From NCBI GenBank assembly GCA_007449985.2, contig VIIQ02000169.1, positions 124,001 to 188,000 on the forward strand: a DNA stretch of 64,000 nucleotides, written 5' to 3'. Below are positions 28,581 through 39,881 of the stretch, in pieces; the stretch's first letter is position 1; each line of letters opens with the position of its first letter. The translations under genes were made by a program, and so were the position numbers. The DNA is from Desmodesmus armatus. Lineage: Eukaryota; Chlorophyta; Chlorophyceae; Sphaeropleales; Scenedesmaceae. The notes beneath the pieces are model-generated. The model was not told where the DNA came from and did no database searches. It saw nothing but the letters and a program-made list of their open reading frames with translations.

Positions 28581-31500
28581 TCAAAGATGCCACAGGGTGA
28601 GGCTGAGCGCAGCCCCAGGCACGGTGCCAGTTGCCTCAGTAGGGTTTTGTTGACCCACTGTAGTCAAACATGCCCAGCGCTGCAGCAGCCCAAAGAATGC
28701 GGCTGTGATGACCATGCAGGCGGCCCAGAAGTAGGCGTACCCATACTGCCAGTGAATCTGCAAGCAGCACAAGGTCAAGACACACAAGCAGCATTGCAGG
28801 CTGTCTGGATGTTGGGCTGGCTGGACGCAAAGGTAGACAGCGGTCATGGTTGACCGACTGGACACTTGTAAGATCAAGAGTGCAGATGATAGCGGCCAGG
28901 AGCGCGAAAGCCCCCCTGCCAGCAACGACTCAGACCACACTTGCACGACAGCACTACGTCATGCACATTCACACCCATGCTCCCATGACTCGCTTGCAGT
29001 GGATGGTGGTGCTGTGCCAAGTCAGCTGCCGGCTGTGACTGTCAGTGGACTGTCCGTTGATCGCACACAAACATTGCCTGACCGTCAGGCAGCCCAGTCG
29101 GACTGGGTTACACCAAGTGATAGGCCCTATGTGCACCTCATCAAAGCTCCGGGCTCGCTGACTGGTGCCAAGGCTGGGACTCTCTCCCCAGTTACTGTAC
29201 TGTATCCTACTGTACTGTCCTGTACCAACTGCTGTTCTGCGCGTCGGCAAGACACGAACTCACCTCTGGGAACCACTGGTCAAAAGTTTGTGCCATGCAC
29301 GCCCATTGCCCATGTGTGGCCACACACCTTGACTGCACTTACTGCACTGTACTACAGTGTACTGTCACTGTGCTGTACTAACTGCTGTCCTGCGCGGCGG
29401 CACAAATTTACCTCTGGGAACCACTGGTCGAAGTTTGTGCCATACACCCCCGCCAAGAAAGTGATGGGCAGGAAGATGGTTGACACCACCGCCAGCATCT
29501 GGCACAACAGACAGACAGGAAGGCAAGGCAGCAGAGAAGGAAGCAGCAGCCGCCAGTCAAACAACAGTAAAACTATAGCCAACTAACAGCAGGTCAGCAC
29601 AGCAAGCAAGGTCCCGTCTGATGGTAATTTACCTTATGTCCATCCAATTGACTCAAGCTTGCGAGTAGTGTCTTGCGGCATCCAAATTTGAACACAGACC
29701 CCACAACCACAGTGAACAGGCCCGGGAAACACCACAAAAAGCAGCCTGCTTGCCTAAATCCAAGGCCATTGACATGGTACCGACTGTTGAACATCAGCAG
29801 CAGCAAAGCGCATTCCCCAGTGCGCCTGTTACCTCACCTGCATGCTGGAGTTGTTGTTGTGTGAGATGGTGTTGAAGATCTGCATCGCACAGCAACGGGG
29901 CAGGCAGTCTGTCATGCGGGCAGTCTGTCATGGACATGCATCTTGCAAGAGCTCCAATGCATGTCCCCCCCCCCCCCCCGGGCCCCACACACCCACCCAC
30001 TCCAATCAACCTCAACGTTGAGGCAAAAACGCGCATACGGCAGGTCATCATGCCATGTACCTGCCGGTTGCAACTCATGTGTCAACACACTTTGCAACGG
30101 GCAAGGGAGCAATCAGACAGAGAGAGAAGAAAAACAGACATGTGTGAGTATCTGTTCGTGTGAGCTCGTTGAGGAGTGCTCCATGCCCTATGAGCCTTGT
30201 TTGGCTCCTGCCATGGCGATCAGGCAAGGCCCTGATCCAGTTGTACTAGTGGTATCTCACCAGGTCAATGAGGTCCTTGGCGTCCTCTGCCAGGCTGACC
30301 ATGTCCTCCACCACAGTGCTGATGTGGTCATACACGTCAGACAGGTACAGCACCTGCACAGCATGACACAACACAGCACAGCACACCACACCTCAGCACA
30401 GCACACCACACCTCAGCACATGCATGTGTGTGCAGCCACACCTGGTCGGTGTGAACATGGCACCGTGTGGCACTCAATACACGTCGGGTACTACTGGACT
30501 AGTCAAGTGCGTGACGGGACGCAAGGTCTGACCAGATTTGTCACTGTACTATCTATCTGTTGGTGGCAAGTCATGTGTATACACACCTTGGCACACCCCC
30601 TGCCACACCGCTTGTCACAAGGACTCACGCATGAACAGCTTGTGGCATGCCAACGAGACTCAAAGTTTCAGTTGCGCCTGCCCAAGCAGCCATGCGATGG
30701 AGTGCCTTGTAACACGTTATAACAATCAAAATAACGTCACTCACCGTGAGGGGTGACAGGAAGCCCTGGTTGTTGTCCTTGTCGTGTGTGCTCTGCAGCT
30801 TGTGCACCAGGTGCTGAGTGGGGACCAGCGTGCGACGCAGTACTGCAGTGCAGGATAACACAGCACAGCATAGCACAGCACAGCACAGCATGAGTGGGGC
30901 GCCGCACCTATGTATAGAACATCTACGTGTACATGTTTTCAAGCAATCGGCCCCTGACATGGCCTTACTAGCGCCGCAGCACTGCATGTTGACGTGGTTT
31001 GCGTCTAATTTGAGCAAGTGCAGCTCCTTGGTGAGCTGAAACCCAATTGCATTGCGAAACGATATGCGCTGCATACGATTACCTACCAATTACAACTACC
31101 CCCCCCCCTATTCACATACCCCCCCCCCCCACACACACACACACATTTACAACTCCCCCCCCCCCCTAGCCACTCACGTTTGAGGTCGTTGCTCAGCAAG
31201 TGCAGCTCCTTGGTGAGTGAAGCCTTTGGGCGGGAGTCCAGCAGCACTCGCGACTCCAGGGTAGCAATGCGCGACGAGTACACCTGCATGCCACAGGCGA
31301 CGCTACATGGTTCATCATTTGACACATTTGCTAAGCCTCCCATGCGGGGCATTATGTGTTTGAGGGTTCAGAAAAGGGCGCCAGGCACACAGGGGGACTC
31401 CACGGGAGTTGCCGGTGGGCATAAGGGGGGGGGGGAGGTGCACCTGCATGCGACAGCCAGTGCTACATACTTCAGCGGTTAGCACATTTGCTGAGCCACC

Positions 31501-33850
31501 CAAAGGGGCATCTTGGGGTTGTGAGGGTTTGGAGAGGACGCCATGCACACAGGGGGGCTCCGGAGCCAAGAAGGTTGCTGATGGGCATGAACAGGGGGGG
31601 GGGGGTACACCTGCATGCCAAGAGCCTAGCTACACGTTTCATCGGGTTGGCACAATTGCTGAGCCACCCACGCGGAGCATAATGGATTTGTGAGGGTTTA
31701 GAGAGAACGCCAGGCACTGTGCATGCAGTCCGTGGCGGCCGCTTGCACAGAGAGGGCCTCCTCGGAGCGGGGCAATGCAGCTGCAGCATCATGATGTGAT
31801 GACGTGCACAGCAAGAGTGCCAAGCGCTCTATTGCTGTGTCAGCCGCTGCAATTGAGTCATTTCGCCACCTTATTCATCCCCCCCCCCCCCGCCCCACCT
31901 GCATCAGTGGCAGTGTGTGATCCACCACTGCATGAGGGTTACTGATACACCGCCAATGCACAGCCCTTGACCCGTGCTGGTCTTGACAGGCCACCACACC
32001 ACTAACATAATGGCCCAACAGCAACCACAGCCCACCATGGCAACATCAGCCACCCCCCCCCAACACACATACAAACACGCCCCACCTGCACCAGTGGCAG
32101 TGTGTGGTCCACCACTGCATCCAGCACTGCGTTGAACAGGTAGGACGCATCCTGGCTGTCAGTCAGCAGGCTGCGGAAGCCCTGCAATCAAGAAAGAGAC
32201 ACGCGCATGACCATGATCTCAGCAGTAGGGGTGCCAGCGGAGAGCGTGCAAGCGCTGAGATGAGACACTCACACAAACGTCTATGTTGGCATGCCTCATA
32301 GACTGCTTGCATGTGACTTGCGTCTTCATAGTATGCTAGCTACACAAGCAATCCCTGTGCTAACACACCCCACCACCCCACACCCACACCAGGGCCAAGG
32401 TGGGCAGGCTGCCCAGAAACATGAAGACTGGGGCTCTGTTTAAGACACATGCCGCATGCAATGCATCGCCTCACCTCCAACTTGCCCATGAGCCTGCGTG
32501 CGATGCTGTCGTTGCTCACACACTGGAACATGGTGATCAGGGTGCCATCCCTGCATCCAGATGCAGCACAACAGAGACAATTGTGTTTAGGATCTAGGGT
32601 TGAGGGTTAGGGCTCAGGGTGCAGCCACCGCCGTTGCTCACACACTGGAACATGGTGATCAGGGTATCATCCCTGCGTACAGATGCAGCACAGATGCAGC
32701 ACAACAGGAACACTTGCGTTGGGTGTATGGGTTCAACCCGCATGCGAGTTTGGTCCGGGCACTGGGCACCTCCTGAGTAATAAGGGTGTTAGGCGGCTCT
32801 CATCGGTGTGAGGCTAGACCTTGGGCTCCCGGCAGCCTCTGCTATTGTGTGTGTTGCCAGCCGGTGGGGGTCCGCCCCGCTTGTACCCAAGAAACGAACA
32901 CTTGCGTTAGGCGCGCGCCAGCCGGTCAGGCTACAACAGGTAGCTTAGGAATCCTGCAATGGGCAGGCTGGGGCACAAATAGTCCAGCGAGACGCAACAT
33001 TGAACCGCTGATGGGCCATCAGCCTGACTAACACTGCTGTGCCAAAGTGGCCACAACGCGCAGCAGCACAATACACATCAAACTGCAGCCCACACAGCCC
33101 CCGTACCTGAACAGGAACATGCTCGCCTGCTCCACCGTCGGCTGCATAGGCTGCAGCGCAGCCGAGCACCCAGCAACAGCCGCCCGCCGCTCAACCTGAT
33201 GCTTCTTCTCTCCCGCTGCGCCAAACAGCCGCGCACGCAGCGCCCGTCCCGCGACACCCCCAACGGCCAAAGACTAAAATGCATCCATGCCGGGGTCAAC
33301 AAGAGTGCAGATCGTCCCCACCGCAACACATCCCACACAGCCCCCTTACCTGAACAGGAACATGCTCGCTTGCTCCACCGTCGGCTGCATAGGCTGCAGC
33401 GCAGCCGAGCACCCAGCAACAGCCGCCCGCCGCTCAACCTGCTGCTTCTTCTCCCCCGCAGCGCCAAACAGCCGCGCACCCAGCACATGAACCCCACCTC
33501 CCCCAACGGCCAGCACTCAGGAGCGCCCGTGCCAGAGTCAAACAACACCAGATCGCCCCCACCGCAACACATCCCACACAGCCCCCGTACCTGAACAGGA
33601 ACATGCTCGCTTGCTCCACCGTCGGCTGCATAGGCTGCAGCGCGGCTGAGCACCCAGCAACAGCCGCCCGTCGCTCCACCTGATGCTTCTTCTCACCCGC
33701 AGCGCCAAACAGACGCGCATGTAGCGCCCGTCCCGCGACACCCCCTCCTGCCCCGAGACCTGAAAACTCAGCAGCCCCCTTTCCAACACTGCTGCTGTCA
33801 CTTAGCCGACGGGCTCCCAGGGTGGTTGCGGCTGCTGTGGAGCCAGCGGC

Positions 33851-33888
<38 letters not shown>

Positions 33889-36800
33889 GCTGCTGCTCCT
33901 CTGACAGGTGTGATGGGCGGTCCACTGAGAGAAGGATGACGGATGTGTACAGGTACTCTGGATAGTAGTCAGCCTGTGGGGCATGCAGTATGGCAGCAGT
34001 GTCAGTATTTTTTTTGTTGGGGAGGTGCCCAAGCGGCACGCACCCCACTCCGGCTGGCCACACACAACGCAGTCGAATCACCCAACTGGGGGGGGGGGGG
34101 GGGAGGCTAAGCCTCCCCGACGAAGGACACCTAACACACATTGTTCAAGGAGGTGCCCAGCGCCCGGACCAAGCTCGCATGGCGTCGAACCCATACATCC
34201 GCTTCGTGTACTACAGCCTTGACCAGGTGTCAGTGTGTTCAAGGCCTTCAGTTGCTGCTGTGCGCTAGGTGCTGTGTATGTCCCTCATGAGCCCCTGGCT
34301 CCCTTGCAGGTTGCACAGCTTTGCTGTGCCAGATACTGTAAATGTAACTGAGACTGTCTGTTGCAGCGTTCTCAGCGTCACCAGCCGGGCAACACCACCT
34401 CCCACACAGATCAGTAAGGCAAGTGATCGGGAGGTCAACACATGCTGTGCGGAGTTATCCAAGCAAGGCAGGCAAGTTCAGGCACCCATCCGCACACCGC
34501 AGATGTACCTTAATGCGCTGCGGGATGTGGACAATGTCCTCAACACTCTGGAGACACACAGCACAGCACATCACAGCAGGCCAAGCAGCAGCAGTGGTTA
34601 GGCAACTGCTCATCAAAAGCAAGGTGTTACTCTCAGCATGTCATGTCAAGCGATCTGACCAAACCCTTGTACCGCACCCCCTTGGTTTGGCTGGAACCCC
34701 CCCCCCCCCCCCGGGATCCAGTGGGGCCCCTCACCAGTGCAGGCCAAAGGCCACTGCCACCATTGCACAGAAATCACAGCGGACCTCACCCAACTCACTA
34801 CACCCCACCCCCTTGGTTTGGCTGACCCCCCCCCCCCCCGGATCCAGTGGGCCGCTCACCAGTGGGTGCAGGTCAAAGGCCACTGCCAGTGTTGCACAGT
34901 GACTAGGGGTCAGAACGAGTGATATCACCCATCACCCACCATCTACCCCACCCATTGGTTTGGCTGTAAACCCCTGGCCCACCCACCAGTGGGTGCAGGT
35001 CAAAGGCCACTGCCAGTGTTGTGATGACGTCCCAGCTCAACCCCTGCATACTGGCCCACCTTACCTGCTGCTCACAATTGCACACTGTTGACAACTGGGG
35101 TTCAGGAAGTCAGCATTGGGTGCAGGTCCATCGCCACATCCACCATCACACTGCGGCTGGTCACAGCTGACCTCACCCGACACCCCCCCCCTATGACTAC
35201 CCCCCCTCCCCCCCCCCCCCCCCCCCCCCGCGGATCCAGTGCGGCCACCCACCAGCGGGTGCAGGTCAAAGGCCACCGCCAGTGTTGTGATGACGTCCCA
35301 GCTCAGCCCCTGCATACTGGCCCACCTTACCTGCTGCCCATAGTTGCACAGTATTGAACCCAGCTTGGGTTCAGAAGCTCAGCCTTGGGTGCAGGTTCAC
35401 CGCCACTTCTACCATCACACTGCGGCTGGTCACAGCTGACCTCACCCGACCCACCCTTTATGACCCCTTATGACTAACACCCCTCTCCCCCCCCGGGATC
35501 CAGTGCGGCCACCCACCAGCGGGTGCAGGTCAAAGGCCACCGCCAGTGTAGTGATGACGTCCCAGCTCAGCCCCTGCACGTTGATCCAGCGGACCTTGGA
35601 CCACGCAGGGCGAGCCACCTGCACACACATGCACACACTTCCACACATGGCTGACGCTCAAGTGTCAACGTGCCTACAGCACATCTGACTGTCATGGTGA
35701 CATACACCTGCTGGTTGTAAGTCCCCGTGTGGCAACACATGCAACCACGCCACAGCTGCAGCAGTGAAGCACCATGAACTCATGCCAACCCAGCCCAACC
35801 ATAGATGACACAGTGTCAAAGCCAATCACAAATGCTGTCAAACAGAACGACCAACTTGGCTTGAAGAACCAATAGCCTCGACATCTTGCACCTACCTTGA
35901 GCACGTCTGGCAGCATGGCGTTGGTGATGCTGCCAGCAATCTCAACCTGGTCCTTGCTGGCAGCGGCAGCAGGCATGGGGTGGGGAGGTGGGGGGGGGGG
36001 TGACTCAAGGGAAAATACAGGAGGCCGTCATGTACATGCCAAGGCGGTGACAGCTAGAGTGTGTGCGTAGCTGTACACAAGATGCTGCATTGCCTTGATC
36101 ACGACCAACTTCGCGGTCCAAACACATGTTGTCAACTAGCCAGCAAGCCGAGGCTTATGCTTACTTGTAATCCACCACAGTGATGTCCACCTCCGTGTGT
36201 AGTGCTGAGAACCAACTGTCATAGCAGTGACGCTTCACATCCAGGCCCTGCAACAGCACGCACGCACCCAAACAAACAACAGCACCATAGGCACCAAAGC
36301 CAAAGCAGCAGCAGGACGGCAGCGCTGTGTGTCAAGCAGAATGCACGTCCTCCTCCTTCGCCCTCCACAGCAGCAACAAGGCATATGTGTGTAGATGTGC
36401 GCTAACATACGGTCACTTGCCTTGCATGTTGAAAGTCACGGTAGGGCTGTACCGACAGCGCCACTACCGTCTCGCATGCATGCACAGCTGCTTCTTCCTT
36501 CTGTTTCCTGTCTTCAGCTGCTTTCCTTACAAACAACTTCCAAAATGTATCATCTCTGAAAACAAGAAAATTTGGTATTCTGTGAAGCTACTGCCAGCAG
36601 CAGCAGCCTCATGGCGGGACTCCTAGTCACCCACCTGCAGTGACCCAGGCCTGTAGCTGCTTGTGATATGCTGCATTGCCACAACCTTCTGCGCCGCGTT
36701 CTGCCACCGCCGCTTCCCCTTGCTCATCTGACCCAGCGAGACTGACTGCGCCCGGCTGCGCGCAGTACCCCCGGTGCCCACACCTCCTAACTCCCCGTTA

Positions 36801-37708
36801 AATATGTCCTCGTTGAGTTGCCCTGTCGCAGCAGTAGACAGCGATCGGTTCACCGGTGGTTCTGACATGCACCTGCCTGCAGGATCACCTGCATCATGAT
36901 CGCTCCGTGCTGGGGTGCTGTATGCTAGCCGGCTGTCGCTGCTACTGCTGTTAGGGCCTGCGGAAGGTCGGTTGAAGGCCGCTGCAGCAGTAGCGGCAGC
37001 AGACGCTGCCGCTGCTTCCTGCTGCCGCATCTGCTGTGCGAAGGTTAGGCTTCCGCCTGATTCCAGAAGGTCTGCAGTCGCTGCTGCTGCATCTGCAGGA
37101 CTTGTCGTGCTGCTGCTGTTGCCTGTGCTGCGGAAGAGCCCGGCGAGGCGGGAACCGAGTGTGCTGGCATGGCTGTGCTGGTGCTGCTGTCCTGCAAGCC
37201 TGCTGTGCCGTCCTGCAGGTCTGTGGTGCTGCCGCTGCTTGTGCTGGGGGTGGTGCAGGAGACCCTGGCGTAGATCTGGACTGCCGGGGGCCCAGTCAAA
37301 CGTGTCACTCTCTGCTTCGCTGCTTTCGGGCTCTACAGGGCCTGACATGGACTGCAGGGCGCTGAGTGTTGATGGCAGCAGGAACGGCGAGGTTATGTCA
37401 TCGTCTACTGGTGTGGGATGCTCCTGTAGCTGGTAGTGCATGCTGCGCACACGCCCGGCAAGGTGCAGCGGGATGGACGCGGTGCGGTAGTAAGGAGCTG
37501 CTTGCTCGATGCTGCTTGCATGCGCGTCTGCATGCTGCTGCTCACTGCTGATGGGGTGTGTGTCCTGCATGGGCCCTTCAGGTGCTGAAGAGCCGGCTGC
37601 GTTTGCTGCAGGGTTGCTGCTGTGGGCTGGAGTTGGGCTTTCCTGTGCAGCTGCATCCCCGGCGATAGCAGCAGCAGCAGCTGCTGCAGCTGCTGCTAAG
37701 TTTTCCAT
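28581..37708 (-). CDS. CorA-family divalent-cation transporter, long algal form
   Basis: Predicted homopentameric Mg2+-type channel with two C-terminal membrane helices. Fourteen exons join in frame: 37708-36635, 36247-36165, 35956-35896, 35618-35517, 34547-34509, 33973-33591, 32550-32475, 32181-32086, 31283-31178, 30842-30745, 30353-30261, 29879-29838, 29498-29412 and 28757-28581, giving 838 residues. Exon 1 alone encodes a 358-residue low-complexity N-terminus with poly-Ala. The conserved soluble domain follows, with GLSWDVITTLAVAFDLHPL, SVEDIVHIPQR, DYYPEYLYTSVILLS, DGTLITMFQ and the coiled-coil helix VYDHISTVVEDMVSLAEDAKD. TM1 is VVSTIFLPITFLAG, followed by YGTNF where CorA proteins normally have the signature YGMN; TM2 is YAYFWAACMVITAAFFGLL. 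The fold is clear, but the Met-to-Thr change means the transported ion is uncertain. Introns are full of partial exon copies. Confidence 0.94.
29262..29310 (-). repeat. Echo of CorA TM1 exon (3' part)
   Basis: CTGGGAACCACTGGTCAAAA and GTTTGTGCCATGCACGCCC repeat codons for GVYGTNFDQWFPE of exon 29498-29412 about 150 bp downstream in gene sense. The copy has a 1-nt insertion and carries no exon start. Confidence 0.85.
30186..30256 (+). repeat. Double-hairpin short repeat, copy 1
   Basis: GAGCCTTGTTTGGCTC can fold as a 5-bp stem, and GATCAGGCAAGGCCCTGATC as a 7-8-bp stem. Both hairpins in the same order recur at 46142-46208. It lies in a CorA intron directly beside the donor of exon 30353-30261. 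Confidence 0.75.
31004..31040 (-). repeat. Echo of CorA exon 9 (3' part)
   Basis: TTGAGCAAGTGCAGCTCCTT and GGTGAG repeat codons for LTKELHLL of exon 31283-31178, downstream in gene sense. Confidence 0.75.
31275..31710. repeat. 165-bp tandem repeat, three units
   Basis: Units beginning with CACCTGCATGC(C/G)ACAG at 31281, 31441 and about 31610 share GTTTCATC-type blocks, ACATTTGCTGAGCCACCCA and GAGGGTTTAGAGAGAACGCC-type blocks, and end in a G-run. The first unit starts at the acceptor side of CorA exon 31283-31178, so the array grew from that exon border into the intron. Confidence 0.85.
31895..31945 (-). repeat. Echo of CorA exon 8 (3' part plus donor)
   Basis: CCCCACCTGCATCAGTGGCA and GTGTGTGATCCACCACTGCAT repeat the end of exon 32181-32086 (VVDHTLPLVQ) and its donor. 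Confidence 0.88.
32630..32685 (-). repeat. Echo of CorA exon 7 (5' part)
   Basis: GTTGCTCACACACTGGAACA and TGGTGATCAGGGTATCATCC repeat the acceptor side and first codons (DGTLITMFQCVSN) of exon 32550-32475, upstream in gene sense and without its 3' end. Confidence 0.88.
32749..32890 (-). repeat. Dispersed repeat family, copy E
   Basis: Minus-strand copy. TTTGGTCCGGGCACTGGGCA, CCTCCTGAGTAATAAGGGTG, CTCATCGGTGTGAGGCTAGA and GTTGCCAGCCGGTGGG match copy A in reverse complement over its length. Confidence 0.85.
33080..33490 (-). repeat. Two echoes of CorA exon 6 (3' part plus donor)
   Basis: Copies at about 33100-33270 and 33350-33485 repeat the last 130-150 bp of exon 33973-33591 (RLFGAAGEKK.QVERRAAVAG, then PTVEQASMFLF) with the donor at 33109 or 33349. 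Spacing is about 240 bp. They differ by substitutions, so they are not simple read duplications, and no acceptor is evident. Confidence 0.9.
34004..34180 (+). repeat. Dispersed repeat family, copy F
   Basis: TTTTTTTTGTTGGGGAGGTG, CACTCCGGCTGGCCACACAC, a G-run, GAGGCTAAGCCTCCCC, GACACCTAACACACATTGTT and GGAGGTGCCCAGCGCCCGGA. It is the longest copy and lies between CorA exons 5 and 6. Confidence 0.85.
34700..35330 (-). repeat. Array of echoes of CorA exon 4 (3' part plus donor)
   Basis: Four copies at about 34725-34765, 34850-34895, 34985-35065 and 35240-35330 follow the true exon 35618-35517 in gene sense. Each keeps the codons for (GLSWDVITT)LAVAFDLHPL and the GTGGGT-type donor, with length decreasing away from the true exon. 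Most are followed by GGATCCAGTG(C/G)GGCC and a long homopolymer (C on the plus strand). Confidence 0.92.
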
Positions 37709-38269
37709 GCTTGAAGTTGGTTGCTGTGCTCAGGAGGGGTTGCTGAACAACGTTGCGTTGCAGGCTTTTGGGTAGGACACGTCGAAGCAGCAAGCAGGCA
37801 GGAAAACCTGCAGTTGGATTGGCTGAATCCCCAAAGTAACCACAACGTACAAAATTGAACTTCGCACTGCATACAGTGAATCTCCTGAAAGAAACCTAGT
37901 CAAAGTCATAAATTTGATGTCGATCTGCTGTTGATCGGTCCCAACCTTGGACCTGTGATGTCATAGTTTGCTTGGCCCCAGAAGTCTGCATTAAGTAGTT
38001 TCGGGCTGCAAAATTGTGCTGTTTTGCTCCCTGCTGCCTTGTTGTGATGCACACGGACCAATTGCGACCGGATGACGAAAGGTGTACTTGCCAAGTTACT
38101 GTGACAGGTCTGAGCCACTCAAAAGACGAAGAAGACGAAACAAAATCAGGGCATACCTTTTGCCAAACCTGCTGTCAGTCAGAGCATCTGCCTCTTTCTC
38201 ACTCCTGTCTGTTGTTGTAGTCAACTCTGGACACTGTGTTTGTCCTTCGGATCTTGTTTGTGCCTGTGA
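37709..38269. promoter_or_regulatory. Shared divergent intergenic region, CorA and WrbA genes
   Basis: The two start codons point away from each other across 561 bp, so both promoters and 5' UTRs must lie here unless upstream non-coding exons exist. This segment has fewer repeats than its surroundings. No TATA box or named motif could be assigned with confidence. Confidence 0.5.
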
Positions 38270-39837
38270 ATGAAGGCTTTGTCGTGCTGCTTCCGCAATA
38301 AGGACGCAGACAAGGTAGCACCGGAAGCATCAGCAGAGGTGGCACCCACAAGCACAAAGGAAGCAGCACAAGCCTCTGTAGTCGCTGTCACAGCTGTCAA
38401 CATGGCAACCAAGAAGGTAACAAGTGACTGGGCACACGACAGCTGTCGTGTTAGCGTGTTCGGCACTGGACAGCATGATCTGACTCCCGCGTTATACTCG
38501 TTGCTGCTGTCCGCAGGTGTACATCGTCTACTACAGTGAGTCACAGACAAAAGCAGTCTATCCCGCAACCCCTGAGCTCAGCTGTAACCCTGTGCGCTGC
38601 AAGCACTTGCGTCCCGTCCTGTTGGCACTTGCCTGTCAGGATTACCAGAGTGCATTCATCCTTGTAGCACAGCAGTCAACAGCGAATCAAACACATTCCA
38701 AAGTGCACTGTTCCACCTACGTGTTGCAGGCATGTATGGCCACATTGCGGCCATGGCCCGTGCTGTCAAGAAGGGCATTGACTCGATTGAGGGCGTGGAA
38801 GGTGTCCTGTACCAGGTGGGCAGTGCCACCCACTCTGCTGCTCCAATTCCCAGTGCTGCATGCTCGTGCATCATCTGTTCCAGCAGCGTCTGCTGTGCAT
38901 CTACCATGCCATGAACCGGGCTGTGTGAGGATGTGCAAGGCACTAGCACAGCCGTTTGGGCTGTGCGCATATGCCTGTCATGATGGATCGGCGTATGCGC
39001 ACAGCCCAAACGGCTGTGCTAGTGCCTTGCACATCCTCACACAGCCCGGTTCAGGCCTCCAGGCCCTGTGTGTGTGATCACTTGTGCTTGTGCTTGGGCA
39101 TAAACAACCCCCTTCAATTTGGGCCACACAGCAGCCTTTCACCCAGCATTTGCGCCGAGAGCCATCGTCATGTGAACCCATGTTGAGTCTCGATTACTGT
39201 GCCTCATCTGCCTGTGTGCCTGTTGTTCCTGCAGGTTGCAGAGACCCTTCCTGCAGAGGTGTTGGGCAAGATGCATGCACAGACAAGGCTGCAGACGTGC
39301 CTGTGCTGGACCCTCACGACCTCGACAAGGTCAGGCTCTTGTTTGCAAAGGATGACTCAGACTGCCCTGCACAGCCAACTGAAAACCTGCACTGTACTGC
39401 ACTGCATTGCACTGTACTGCACTGCATTGACCTGCACTGCCGTGACCTGCACTGCATTGACCTGCATTGCATCTTATTGCAATTCATCGCACTGCACTGC
39501 ATTGGATTGCACAGCACAGCCAGCCACTGCACTGCGCTGCAGCGCATTGCACCACCCAAGGCTGCAGACGTGCCGTTGCTGGACCGTCACGACCTTGGCA
39601 AGGTCAGCCTCTTTGGCATCGCACTGCACTGGACTGCATTGAAGTGCACTGTATTCAACTGCACTGCAATGCACTGCAATGCACTGCACTGCAACACGCC
39701 TGGGCAACACCTATGTAGGTACTGTATGCTCCCACTCAACTTGAGTCCTTGAAGAACGTGCCCACGCCTGAGCACGCCACTTTGGCGCACCAGCACCCCA
39801 GCACCACCGCACTCACAACTTGCGCATCGCCATGTCC

Positions 39838-39881
<44 letters not shown>

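Noticed and set aside
32475..33591. Possibility that the repeated CorA exon 6 segments are mutually exclusive alternative exons
   Set aside because: The second and third copies have a donor but no convincing acceptor at their start, and the chain 33591 to 32550 keeps phase without them.
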